The position numbers and the translations under genes were made by a program. From Pseudomonadota bacterium (GTDB lineage: Bacteria; Myxococcota_A; Polyangia; Polyangiales; Polyangiaceae), in the NCBI GenBank assembly GCA_023431345.1, contig JAEYWK010000044.1, positions 1-64,000 on the forward strand: a DNA stretch of 64,000 nucleotides, in the 5' to 3' direction. The notes under the pieces are model-generated. The model saw nothing but the letters and a program-made list of their open reading frames with translations. It was not told the DNA's origin and ran no database searches. Shown in pieces: positions 53,756 through 62,518 of this stretch. Within the stretch, counting starts at the first letter, position 1, and the number at the start of each line of letters is the position of its first letter.

Positions 53756-54493
53756 CTAGCTCCTCGGTTCGTCGGGCTGAGAACGCAGCCCGTGCAACTC
53801 CAACCAGAGCTTCGTCATGTCCTTCAGCGCTTGGTTGATATTTTTCACCGTCGCCGACGACGGTTTGCCGTGGAGTCGCTCGTGGAAGGTAGCGGGCACG
53901 GTCGCGATGCGCAGACCAGCGTGATGCGCGCGCACCACCTTCTCGACGGTGATGAACGACGTCGCGCTCGAGAAAGCGGGCAGCTCCGTCATCACCGAGC
54001 GGCGGTAGAGTTGGATGAAATTGAAATCGACGACCGGCACCTGAAATAGAGCGCGCAGCAGGGCGCGATTGACGAACGAAACGAAGCGACGGCCGGCGGT
54101 AGTGCCCGGATATGACTTACGTTCGGCAACGATGACATCCGAACGATCGGCGAACGCCAGCAGCGCCGGCAGCTCCTTGAAGTCGAAGGCATAGTCCATC
54201 GCGTTGTGCGTCACCCACTCGTAGCGAGCCAGCGCGAAACCCCGTCGAAGGCTGCCCCCCTGCTTGAGATTGACCTCGTTGTGCACGACGACGATTTCGG
54301 GATACTTCGCGGCCAAGGCGTCGGCAAGCTCGGGGGTTCGGTCCTGGCTGCAGTCGTCGATGAGGATGATCTCGAAGGCGCCGACGGTTTCGCGCAGCGT
54401 CTCGACCGCCCGCGGGATCGTGCGCTCGATGTTCGCCTCCTCGTTGCGTCCGGGAATGACGACCGATAGCTGGATGTCGGGAAATCTTGCCAT
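53756..54493 (-). CDS. GT2 family glycosyltransferase
   Basis: A 245-residue GT-A enzyme with SVVIPGRNEEANIERTI, LIDDCSQDRT and NAMDYAFD, in which the usual DxD is replaced by an MDYAFD stretch. There is no strong C-terminal helix pair. Donor and acceptor are unknown. ATG 54493 is chosen; a TTG lies further upstream. It is 5 bp downstream of the acyltransferase gene and precedes the GT-C gene, inside the long minus-strand sugar operon. Confidence 0.82.
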   Translation of the reverse strand: MARFPDIQLSVVIPGRNEEANIERTIPRAVETLRETVGAFEIILIDDCSQDRTPELADALAAKYPEIVVVHNEVNLKQGGSLRRGFALARYEWVTHNAMDYAFDFKELPALLAFADRSDVIVAERKSYPGTTAGRRFVSFVNRALLRALFQVPVVDFNFIQLYRRSVMTELPAFSSATSFITVEKVVRAHHAGLRIATVPATFHERLHGKPSSATVKNINQALKDMTKLWLELHGLRSQPDEPRS

Positions 54494-54498
54494 GAGTG

Positions 54499-55170
54499 TT
54501 ACAGCAGCCGCCGCCAATCGAAGGTGTCATCGAGCTCGCGTACGACGCGCGCGGGTACGCCCACCGCGAGCACGCCGGCAGGTACGTCCCTCGTAACGAC
54601 CGCGCCTGCGCCCACGACGCTTCCGTCCCCGACGCGCACGCGTGGGCAGAGCGAAGCTCCGGTCGAGATGAACGCGCCGCGGCCAATCGCCACGCGGCCA
54701 CCCATCTTCGCGCCAGGGCTGACCGAAGCGAAAGCGCCAACGACGCAGTCGTGCTCGACGATGGCGCCCGTGTTCACGATGGCGTGCGCCTCGATGCAGG
54801 CCCCGGTGTTGACGATGGCGCCGGCCAGCACGACGACGCCCGGCGCGAGGCTCGCGCTGGGCGAGACGAACGCGCGCGGGTGCACCAGCGTTCCCCAGCG
54901 TCCAGACAAGGTCGGAGAAAGTGATTGCGCAAGTGCGGCGCGCAGCTGGTTGTTGCCCAGCGCGAGCAGCGCGTCGCCGGATTCAGACGAGAGCAGGTCG
55001 GTACCACCCCGCACGAGCGCCCCCAGCACCTGTATTCCCCAGAGGTCCCTGGAGTCGTCCAAGAAGCCGAAGTCGCGCTCCGGGTGTTGCAGGCGCCATG
55101 CGTCGAGGACGACTCTCCCCTGAGCGCCGGCCCCGACGATCCACGCACTGACCTGCGCGGTCGTGCTCAC
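54499..55170 (-). CDS. NeuD/PglD-like sugar O/N-acyltransferase
   Basis: A 223-residue two-domain protein. The N-terminal Rossmann part (WIVGAGAQGRVVLDAW) binds a nucleotide sugar. The C-terminal left-handed beta-helix has repeated hexapeptides (VVLAGAIVNTGACIEA and so on) and HDCVVGAFASVSPGA with the catalytic His. PglD-type enzymes N-acetylate 4-amino sugars. Its GTG start overlaps the stop of the DegT aminotransferase (GTGA), the natural supplier of an amino sugar. Confidence 0.87.
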   Translation of the reverse strand: MSTTAQVSAWIVGAGAQGRVVLDAWRLQHPERDFGFLDDSRDLWGIQVLGALVRGGTDLLSSESGDALLALGNNQLRAALAQSLSPTLSGRWGTLVHPRAFVSPSASLAPGVVVLAGAIVNTGACIEAHAIVNTGAIVEHDCVVGAFASVSPGAKMGGRVAIGRGAFISTGASLCPRVRVGDGSVVGAGAVVTRDVPAGVLAVGVPARVVRELDDTFDWRRLL

Positions 55171-56318
55171 GGCACGAGGCTCTCTTCGAGCGCGCGCACG
55201 ACCTGTTGCTGCTGCTCCGGCGTCAATCCGGGGTAGATCGGGAGGAACATCGTCTCGTTCGCCGCGGCCTCGGTCTGCGGGAGCGAAAGGCCCCGCATGC
55301 TCGAGAAGAACGGCTCGAAGTGCAGCGGCGGAATACCTCGACGGCAGGACACGTTGCGGGCCGCCATGCGCCGAACCACTTCTTCCGCCTGCACCTTGGC
55401 GCGCGCGGTAAAGCGGATGCAGTAAGACGAGTAGGCGTGCGTCGCGTAATCGGGAACGAACGGCGCCGTTACCTCCGGTAGCGCGGCCAAAGCGCGATCG
55501 TACTCGGCCGCCTGCGCTGCCCGTTGCTCGAGCATGGCGTCGAGCTTCCGGAGCTGAACGAGGCCCATCGCGGCCTGCATGTCGGTCATCCGGTAGTTGT
55601 AGCCAGACTCGTGATACTCCTGGAAAATCGCGCCTTTTGCCTCATGGCGCTTCAAGTCGGACACCGAGGCCCCGGTTGACCGCAGCACGCGCGCCCGCTC
55701 CGCCAGCTCCTCGTCATCGGTCATCATCATGCCGCCCTCACCCGTCGTGATCATCTTACGCGGGTGAAAGCTGAAGCACGTCACGACCCCGTGCCCGCCG
55801 ACGAATCGACCGGCGTATCGCCCGCCCAGGGTCGTCGCTGCGTCGTCGATCAGTGCGAGGCCGCGGCGTTGGGCGAGCTCCTTGAACGCATCGAGATTCG
55901 CAGGTAGCCCGATCTGATCGACCATCATGATGGCCCTCGTGCGCGGCGTGATGCGCCGCTCCACGTCCGCGGGATCGAGGTTGAGGGTGCCGCGTTCGAT
56001 GTCTGCGAAGCGTGGCTGAGCACCCGCCATGATCACGGCGTTGGCGTTCGCCATGCAGGTGAATGAGGGTAAGATGACCTCGTCGCCGGGGGCGACGCCG
56101 AGGACTTGCATGCCGAGGTGAAGCGCGCTCGTCGCCGCGTTCACGGCCACGCCGAAGCGAGCTCCGACCTTGGCCGCGAGCGCGCTTTCGAACTCGGCAA
56201 CCTTCGGCCCAAGGCTGACCCACCCCGACAGGATCACGTCGCGGACCGCGGCCGCCTCTTCCTCGCCGAGCCACGGTCGCATCAGCGGGATGTGGTCTGA
56301 AAACAAGCCTTCGCCCAT
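55167..56318 (-). CDS. DegT/DnrJ/EryC1/StrS aminotransferase (sugar 4-aminotransferase candidate)
   Basis: A 383-residue PLP enzyme. The Schiff-base Lys is K188 in SFHPRKMITTGEGG, a context common in PglE/perosamine-synthase-type 4-aminotransferases. LIDDAATTLGG supplies the PLP-contacting Asp. It probably converts a 4-keto-6-deoxy nucleotide sugar to the 4-amino sugar. Paired with the PglD-like acyltransferase downstream by a 4-nt overlap. ATG start. Confidence 0.9.
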   Translation of the reverse strand: MGEGLFSDHIPLMRPWLGEEEAAAVRDVILSGWVSLGPKVAEFESALAAKVGARFGVAVNAATSALHLGMQVLGVAPGDEVILPSFTCMANANAVIMAGAQPRFADIERGTLNLDPADVERRITPRTRAIMMVDQIGLPANLDAFKELAQRRGLALIDDAATTLGGRYAGRFVGGHGVVTCFSFHPRKMITTGEGGMMMTDDEELAERARVLRSTGASVSDLKRHEAKGAIFQEYHESGYNYRMTDMQAAMGLVQLRKLDAMLEQRAAQAAEYDRALAALPEVTAPFVPDYATHAYSSYCIRFTARAKVQAEEVVRRMAARNVSCRRGIPPLHFEPFFSSMRGLSLPQTEAAANETMFLPIYPGLTPEQQQQVVRALEESLVP

Positions 56319-56335
56319 GCCGTCCCCGTTGGTCC

Positions 56336-57322
56336 TTACGTGGCCGCGGCGCGAGAATCAGCGGCTTCGGCCACGCGCCACTCGATCAAACGCCGCAGCC
56401 CCTCTTCCAAGTCGATGGTCGAATCGAAGCCGAGCAGCCGGCTCGCTTTCTCGGTCGAGCCGCGTCGGCGATTGACGGGGTTGGTCTTTCGCTCTTCACG
56501 AAACTCCGGCTTGAGATCGGGTCTTCCCTTCAGGCGCAATAGCGCCTCGCATAGCTGCAGCAGCGACGTATCCACGCCCGTGGCGACGTTGAACACGTCG
56601 TCGGAGACATCCGACGTGAGCGCCTTCAGGTTGGCGCGCACACAATCGTCGATGTAGATGAAATCCATCGACTGACTGCCGGTGCCAAAGATCAGCGGTG
56701 GCTCGCCCGCTTCGATGCGATCGAGCCAGCGAACCATGACCTCCGTGTAAACGCCCGTCATGTCCATGCGAGGGCCGTAGAGGTTGAAGTAACGCAGCGC
56801 CACGTACGGCAAGCCGTACATGTCGTTGAACGAACGAAACAAGTGCTCGAGGGCGATCTTGGCGGCCCCGTAGAGCGTTCGATTGTTGTACGCGCTAGTC
56901 TCGTAGATGGGGAGCGAGTCCGGCTCGCCGTAGACGGAGGCGCTGGAGGCGGCCACCACCTTCTTCACCTTGTGCTCGACGGCAGCTTCGAGAACGTTGA
57001 ACGTGCCGTCCGACATCACCTCGTGACCGGCGCGCGGATCCGCGGCGCAGGCCGTGATGCGCAGCGCCGCCTGATGGAAGACGTAGTCGCAGCCCTTCGT
57101 GAGCGACGACACGAGCGCGCGGTCACGAATATCACCTTGCACCAACTCGAAGCGCCCCGTGCTCTGAGCGAGACGAACGTTGTTGAGGCTCCCTCGTACC
57201 AAGTTGTCGAGCGCAATGACACGCTTGGCGCCCGCGGCGAGCAGCGCGTCCGCGATGTGCGAGCCCACGAAACCGGCACCGCCGGTGATAAAGACTTGCG
57301 AACCTTCGATCTCGTTCGGCAT
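56336..57322 (-). CDS. NAD-dependent nucleotide-sugar epimerase/dehydratase
   Basis: An extended SDR of 328 residues: TGGAGFVGSH at residues 13-22, ASSASVYGE, catalytic Y151-x3-K155, and FGTGSQSMDFIYIDD, typical of UDP-glucose-4-epimerase-like enzymes. It could supply a UDP-sugar epimer or a 4-keto sugar to the aminotransferases. ATG 57322 overlaps the upstream stop by one base (TGATG). A GTG one codon earlier is also possible. Confidence 0.88.
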   Translation of the reverse strand: MPNEIEGSQVFITGGAGFVGSHIADALLAAGAKRVIALDNLVRGSLNNVRLAQSTGRFELVQGDIRDRALVSSLTKGCDYVFHQAALRITACAADPRAGHEVMSDGTFNVLEAAVEHKVKKVVAASSASVYGEPDSLPIYETSAYNNRTLYGAAKIALEHLFRSFNDMYGLPYVALRYFNLYGPRMDMTGVYTEVMVRWLDRIEAGEPPLIFGTGSQSMDFIYIDDCVRANLKALTSDVSDDVFNVATGVDTSLLQLCEALLRLKGRPDLKPEFREERKTNPVNRRRGSTEKASRLLGFDSTIDLEEGLRRLIEWRVAEAADSRAAAT

Positions 57323-57834
57323 CACTCCTCGTTCCTGCGGTAGGCCCGCGCTGGTACCCCGACGACGGTAGTACCGGGGGGCACGTTTTTGGTCACGACG
57401 GCGCCGGCTCCGATCAGGGCTCCCTCGCCGATCTCGACGCCGGCGAGGATGACGGCGCCAGAACCGATCGCCGCCCGCCGGCGCACTCGCGTCGACTCAC
57501 AAACCCAGTCGTTCTTGCCCTTCGGCGTGCCATCGGCGTTCACGGCCGCCGGGTGCCGGTCGTTGACGAACATCACGCCGTGGCCGATGAAACACTCGTC
57601 CTCGATCGTGACGCCCTCGCAAATGAAGGAGTGGCTCTGGATCTTACAGCGGCGGCCGACCTCGGCCCCCCGCTGGATCTCGACGAATGCGCCGACTTGG
57701 GTGCCCATCCCGATCCGACAACCATAGAGGTTGACGAAAGAGTAGATCAGGACTCCATCCTCCAGCTCGACGTCATCGGCGATGCGCACGAAATTCGCGG
57801 CATCTTTCGCGGCGTCACGCTTCGGGTGCGTCAC
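57322..57834 (-). CDS. WbpD/WlbB-like hexapeptide N-acetyltransferase
   Basis: A 170-residue left-handed beta-helix protein. After a short N-terminus it has hexapeptide turns (GTQVGAFVEIQRGAEVG, CKIQSHSFICEGVTIED) and GHGVMFVNDRHPAAVN with the catalytic-type His/Asn. The ending GALIGAGAVVTKNVPPG is standard. It resembles enzymes that N-acetylate UDP-GlcNAc3NA. The start is GTG 57834, overlapping the DegT stop (GTGA); longer upstream sequence belongs to that gene. Context with an oxidoreductase and DegT genes supports the assignment. Confidence 0.83.
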   Translation of the reverse strand: MTHPKRDAAKDAANFVRIADDVELEDGVLIYSFVNLYGCRIGMGTQVGAFVEIQRGAEVGRRCKIQSHSFICEGVTIEDECFIGHGVMFVNDRHPAAVNADGTPKGKNDWVCESTRVRRRAAIGSGAVILAGVEIGEGALIGAGAVVTKNVPPGTTVVGVPARAYRRNEE

Positions 57835-59000
57835 GAGGCGCCACCCGCGGCGAGCGCATCGCAGGCTTCGATCACGTAGTCCTGCTCGGCTGAGGTCATG
57901 CCGTGAAATAGCGGGATGAGCACCGTGGTATCGCGCAGCCTCTCGGATATTTCGAGCCCTCCAGCGCCAGCGGCCCAATTGCCTCGGTCCGCGTAGGCCG
58001 GCTCCTGATGGGCGTTGCTGATACCGCGTTTGCTCGCAATCCCGCGGTCGAGCAAGAATTGCATCGCCTCCACTTGTCCCACGCCGCAATTTTCACGCAG
58101 GCGTAGCGGATAGCTTTGCCAGTTGGATCGCGCGTGCTCAGGCTCGACCGGCGGCGCAAAGACGGCGTTGCCGGCCAGCGCCGTCGCGTAGCGCCCGGCG
58201 AGAGCGCGGCGTTCGGCGACGATTTCCGTCAGTCGACGCAGCTGAGGAATGCCGATGGCGGCCTGCAGGTCCGTCATGCGGTAGTTGAAAGCTGGCTCGA
58301 TGTACTGCTCGAACGCGACGCGACTCGAGGTGTGCCGCACCGTATCGGAAACGGTCATGGCGTGCTGTCGTAAGCTGCGCAAGCGCGCGGCGACGTCGGC
58401 GTCTCTCGTCGTGAGCATCCCGCCGTCGCCCGTCGTGACGATCTTGCGTGGGTGAAGCGAAAAGCACGCGACCTCCGCGTGCGGGGCACCAACGCGCTGC
58501 CAGGCGCCGTCAATCAAGACTTCGGAGCCAATCGCGCAAGCAGCGTCCTCGATGACGGGAACGCCGCGCTTGCGCGCGACACGCAGAATGTTTTCGAGAT
58601 CGCAGGGGATGCCAATCTGGTGCACGCACAGGATGGCCCGCGTTTTTGCCGTGAGCGACCGCTCGACCTTGGCCGCGTCCATGCCGAACGTGCGCTCTTC
58701 GACATCCACGAACACGGGACGCGCGCCGACGGCCACGATCGAGTTGGCGGTTGCGACGAAGCTGTGGCTGACGGTGACGACATCATCTCCCGCCCGCACG
58801 CCCACGCAGCGAAGGGCGAGCTCGAGCGCCACCGTGCAGTTCGAAACGGCCACCGCGTGGGGCGCGCCCACCGCTTGCGCAAACTCCGATTCGAAGCTCG
58901 CGACCTGTGGACCTTGCGTCAGCCATCCGGATTTGACGACAGCGATGGCGCCGTCGACCTCCGCCTGTCCCAACGCTGGGCGTGTGATGGGTACCTTCAT
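57831..59000 (-). CDS. DegT/DnrJ/EryC1/StrS aminotransferase, second copy
   Basis: A 389-residue PLP enzyme with Lys186 in SLHPRKIVTTGDGG and VIEDAACAIGS. Its motif is closest to the copy at 55167-56318, suggesting a related sugar substrate. The two differ in the rest of the sequence, so they are probably not redundant. ATG 59000 chosen; GTG 59015 possible. It is followed directly by the WbpD-like acetyltransferase, which may act on its product. Confidence 0.89.
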   Translation of the reverse strand: MKVPITRPALGQAEVDGAIAVVKSGWLTQGPQVASFESEFAQAVGAPHAVAVSNCTVALELALRCVGVRAGDDVVTVSHSFVATANSIVAVGARPVFVDVEERTFGMDAAKVERSLTAKTRAILCVHQIGIPCDLENILRVARKRGVPVIEDAACAIGSEVLIDGAWQRVGAPHAEVACFSLHPRKIVTTGDGGMLTTRDADVAARLRSLRQHAMTVSDTVRHTSSRVAFEQYIEPAFNYRMTDLQAAIGIPQLRRLTEIVAERRALAGRYATALAGNAVFAPPVEPEHARSNWQSYPLRLRENCGVGQVEAMQFLLDRGIASKRGISNAHQEPAYADRGNWAAGAGGLEISERLRDTTVLIPLFHGMTSAEQDYVIEACDALAAGGAS

Positions 59001-59018
59001 CGCGTTCGCGACCACCGC

Positions 59019-60140
59019 TTAGGATAACTCATCGCAGGTCGCCGTAACTTGCTCGATCACGTAGCGCACGGCGTCGTCACCGAGCTCAGGGAACATCGGC
59101 AGCGAGACCTCCGTGCTCGCCGCAAGCTCCGTCACCGGCAGCGCCCCTGCCTGGAGGCCGAGGTAGGCGTACGCCGGTTGAAGATGAACCGGCCTGGGAT
59201 AATGCACTCCAGTCTGCACGCCCTTGGCTTCGAGCGAGGCACGAAGCTCGTCGCGCTTGGCGTGAAATACGGGGAAGATGTGCCAAATTGGCGCCGACCA
59301 CTCGTTCTCCGGCAGCAAGGTCAGCCCACGCGCAGCGAGCGCGGAGAGGCCAGCGCGGTACTGGGCGGCAATTTCCTGACGTCGCGAGTTCCATCGCGCC
59401 AAGTGCTTGAGCTTGACCGAGAGGGCGGCCCCCTGGAAGCCGTCCATTCGCCAGTTGAAGCCAATTTCCACGTGATTGTGGCGGCCCGCCTGCGCGTGAT
59501 CACGCAGGCGCTTCAACCGCGCCGCGACGCCGTCGTCATTGGTCATCACCGCGCCGCCTTCACCCAGCGCCCCGAGGTTCTTCCCCGGATAGAAGCTGGT
59601 AGCGTTGACGAGGCCGAAGGTTCCAGTTTGACGACCGCGGTACAGAGCCCCGATGGACTGAGCGCAATCTTCGACGACGGGGATTCCGTGGGCGCCCGCC
59701 ACCTCGAGAATGGGGTCGAGGTCGACGGGCTGACCATAGAGGTGGACGGGAACGATGGCTTTGGTCTTCGACGTGATGCGGCGCGCCAGATCCTCCGGAT
59801 CCATGCCGCACGTCGCTCGCTCGATCTCGCAGAAAACGGGGCGAGCGTTGACGTAGCTGATAGCCCACGCCGTGGAAATCCAGGTATGCGCCACCGTGAT
59901 CACTTCATCGCCCGGCGCGACGCCGGCGCAAATCAGCGCTGCCTGAAGCGACGTCGTACCGCTGTTGACAGCAACGACGTGCTTCACGCCCAAAAAAGTC
60001 GCGAGCTCTTCTTCGAACTTGGCGACGGCAGGGCCGTTGGCGAAGCCCTGAGAATCGATGACGCCCTCGATGGCGGCCAAGAGCTCTTTTTTGAGAGCTA
60101 GCGTCTGTTCACGCAGCGATAGGAACGGGACCGGATTCAT
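59019..60140 (-). CDS. DegT/DnrJ/EryC1/StrS aminotransferase, third copy (WbpE/FdtB-like)
   Basis: A 373-residue PLP enzyme. Lys187 lies in SFYPGKNLGALGEGG, the form seen in 3-aminotransferases such as WbpE and FdtB. PVVEDCAQSIGA holds the PLP Asp. It probably aminates a 3-keto sugar made by the upstream oxidoreductase, 10 bp away. ATG 60140 follows GAGG eight bases upstream; a GTG nine bases earlier is less likely. Confidence 0.9.
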   Translation of the reverse strand: MNPVPFLSLREQTLALKKELLAAIEGVIDSQGFANGPAVAKFEEELATFLGVKHVVAVNSGTTSLQAALICAGVAPGDEVITVAHTWISTAWAISYVNARPVFCEIERATCGMDPEDLARRITSKTKAIVPVHLYGQPVDLDPILEVAGAHGIPVVEDCAQSIGALYRGRQTGTFGLVNATSFYPGKNLGALGEGGAVMTNDDGVAARLKRLRDHAQAGRHNHVEIGFNWRMDGFQGAALSVKLKHLARWNSRRQEIAAQYRAGLSALAARGLTLLPENEWSAPIWHIFPVFHAKRDELRASLEAKGVQTGVHYPRPVHLQPAYAYLGLQAGALPVTELAASTEVSLPMFPELGDDAVRYVIEQVTATCDELS

Positions 60141-60150
60141 GAATGGCACC

Positions 60151-61173
60151 TCACGAGGCGAGAGAGACCCAGGCGCCGCCCGTGGCGATCGATTTCTCGG
60201 CGGCTTCCAGCACCCGCACTACCTCGAGGCCGTCCTCGCCGGTGGCGGCCGTCGACGGCTTGCCTCGGAGCTTAGCCGCGATATCACTGAACTCGGTAGC
60301 GAGGGCTTCACGATTGTCGAGAGCCGGTGCGCGCATGTCGCCCCTGCGATAGTTCACCAGCACCTGCGCGCGAGCATCGAGGTCCGTGGCGTCGAAGCTC
60401 ACGCCGTGGTCGTAGACCTTGATCTTCTCGGCCATCTCCAGGTCGTCGTAGATGAGTGATGACTTGGTACCCGAAAAGATCATGCGACGAACCTTCACGG
60501 GCGACAGCCACGAGAGGTGCAAGTGCGCGGTCAACCCGCTCTCGAAGCGCAGGCTCACGTAGGCCACGTCGACCAAGTTGCGTGGATTGTGCGTGGAGCC
60601 ATTGGCCTGCACTGCCGTCAATCGCTCGCCGACCACGTACTGAACGATAGACAGATCATGCGGAGCAAGGTCCCAAACCACGCTCACGTCCGGCTGGAAC
60701 AGCCCGAGATTGATTCGCACCGAATCGATATAGAACAGCGAGCCAAGCATGCCCTGCTGATACTGATCTCGGATGCAGCGCACAGCGCCCGTGTAGGTGA
60801 ATGTATGATCGACGAACACCAAGCGATCGAGACGCTGAGCCTCCTCGACGATCTCGGACGCCTGGGCGGCGGTGGCGGCGAGCGGCTTCTCACACAATAC
60901 GTGACAACCAGCTCGAAGGCCGGCCAAAACCAGCGCGTGGTGGCTCGCAACGGGCGTGGCGACGCACAGCAGCTCTGGTTTGCATTCCGCGAGCAATTTA
61001 TCGACAGCGGTGTATTGGCCGACGCCGGGGTAATGAGCGGCGGCGCGCGTCAGCCTCTTCTCGTCGGCATCACAGGCGCCAACGACCTCGAAATCAGAGC
61101 TGAGCTGCAAATTTCGCAACAGGTTCGGCCCCCAATAGCCGAGACCCACGACCGCTGCTTTGACACGATTCAT
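60151..61173 (-). CDS. Gfo/Idh/MocA family oxidoreductase (possible WbpB/WlbA-type sugar 3-dehydrogenase)
   Basis: A 340-residue NAD(P)-dependent sugar oxidoreductase: VVGLGYWGPNLLRNL at residues 8-22 and the hallmark LCEKPLA near 94, then the DLAPHDLSIVQYV region with a catalytic-type His. First gene of the eight-gene minus-strand operon ending with the GT-C gene or beyond. Oxidising the 3-OH of UDP-GlcNAcA would fit the following aminotransferase and acetyltransferase, but another sugar cannot be excluded. ATG start. Confidence 0.87.
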   Translation of the reverse strand: MNRVKAAVVGLGYWGPNLLRNLQLSSDFEVVGACDADEKRLTRAAAHYPGVGQYTAVDKLLAECKPELLCVATPVASHHALVLAGLRAGCHVLCEKPLAATAAQASEIVEEAQRLDRLVFVDHTFTYTGAVRCIRDQYQQGMLGSLFYIDSVRINLGLFQPDVSVVWDLAPHDLSIVQYVVGERLTAVQANGSTHNPRNLVDVAYVSLRFESGLTAHLHLSWLSPVKVRRMIFSGTKSSLIYDDLEMAEKIKVYDHGVSFDATDLDARAQVLVNYRRGDMRAPALDNREALATEFSDIAAKLRGKPSTAATGEDGLEVVRVLEAAEKSIATGGAWVSLAS

Positions 61174-61330
61174 GTGGAACCTTGAGAGGACTCGTTGTTG
61201 ACCTAGCAGTTAATGGTCGATCAGCTCGCTGCTAGCCCTGCCAGCGCGGGTCTCCTAGCATGGGGGGGGTCCTTGGACAATCGCAACCGCGTGAATCGCG
61301 CCCGCTTTCTGCAGCGGGCGCCGCTTCGTC

Positions 61331-62506
61331 ATGCGTCGCTCGGCGGCGAACACGGCACCCGAGAGATTGCGCCTGAGCTATGTTCCGCGTGTGGTTTCGG
61401 ACCCGTCACGTGATCGATCTACGCCGCGCGCGGCAGCGACAAACGTAGGCGCGCGGGTGGCCAAGTTGTTGGTCGGATGCGCGCTTGGCGGAGTGCTGCT
61501 GTATGCGCTGCACCGAGGCGGCCTGCCGCTACTACCGCCAGCCAGCGCGCTGGAGGCAGTCAACTGGTGGAGCGTTCCTCCGTACTTCGCGCTGCTGACG
61601 CTGTCGGCCTACTTCCGTGGTGTGCGTTGGCGACTGCTGCTTCGTCCGGTGGCCAACGTTTCGAACGGGCGGGCGCTGCGAGCCGTTCTCGTCGGAGCTG
61701 CTGCCGTCTGGATCTTGCCATTTCGCTTAGGCGAAATGGCGAGGCCATACATGATCTCGCGCGACAAGCGGGTGAACCTCGCCGGTGCGCTCGCGACGGT
61801 CGTCGCAGAACGCGTCCTCGACGGTCTGATCCTTTCGCTGATCCTCGCCGCCGCGCTGCTCGGCGTTCCGACGCTGATTCCAATGCCCGAGACCGTCGTC
61901 GGGATCCCGGTGTCGGTGTCCGCCGTGCGCGGCTACGCTTGGACTTTCTTGCTCGTGTTCGGAGGGGCGTTTCTCGCCCTCGTGTTCTTCCACTTCGCCC
62001 ATGGAGCGAGCGCGAAGCTCATTCACGTGTTGGTGCGCACCATTTCGCCGGCCGTCGGCGACTTCATCGCGGCTCAGCTCGAATCGTTCGCCAAGGGCCT
62101 GGCATTCTTGACCATGGGCAGCGTAGCGCTGCGCTATTTGCTCGAGACCATCGCTTACTGGCTCACGGCTGCGCTCTCGTATTGGATGCTTGGCTGGGGC
62201 ACCGGCATCCTCCATGCTAGCGGCAGCCCCATGGGCTTCGGCGAGGCGTGCGCCGTGATGGGCATGCTAGGAATCGCGACCGTCCTGCCTGGCCCCCCCG
62301 GCTTGCTCGGCTTGTTCCAAGCCGGTGTGTACGCGGCCCTGACCATGTACTTTCCGGCGCATCAAGTCACGAGCTCGGGCGCCGCGTTCGTCTTCTTGCT
62401 TTACGTGTTGCAGATGAGCTTCACGCTCGTAGCCGGAGCGGCAAGCCTAGCCTTCGAGCTGCGCGCCGGGGCCTCGTCGACGGGTGCCACGCCCCTCGAA
62501 ACCTAA
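61331..62506 (+). CDS. Flippase-like (LPG-synthase TM / UPF0104) membrane protein, copy 2
   Basis: A 391-residue paralogue of the protein at 49441-50553. Near-identical blocks include YFRGVRWRLLLRPVANVS, ILPFRLGEMARPYMIS and TVLPGPPGLLGLFQAGVYAA, with the same eight-helix pattern. The first 40 residues are basic and not shared, so the start may be downstream of ATG 61331. It is divergent from the sugar operon and 12 bp before the LhgO-like gene. Substrate unknown. Confidence 0.82.
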   Translation: MRRSAANTAPERLRLSYVPRVVSDPSRDRSTPRAAATNVGARVAKLLVGCALGGVLLYALHRGGLPLLPPASALEAVNWWSVPPYFALLTLSAYFRGVRWRLLLRPVANVSNGRALRAVLVGAAAVWILPFRLGEMARPYMISRDKRVNLAGALATVVAERVLDGLILSLILAAALLGVPTLIPMPETVVGIPVSVSAVRGYAWTFLLVFGGAFLALVFFHFAHGASAKLIHVLVRTISPAVGDFIAAQLESFAKGLAFLTMGSVALRYLLETIAYWLTAALSYWMLGWGTGILHASGSPMGFGEACAVMGMLGIATVLPGPPGLLGLFQAGVYAALTMYFPAHQVTSSGAAFVFLLYVLQMSFTLVAGAASLAFELRAGASSTGATPLET

Positions 62507-62518
62507 CCGCGCCGAGCC

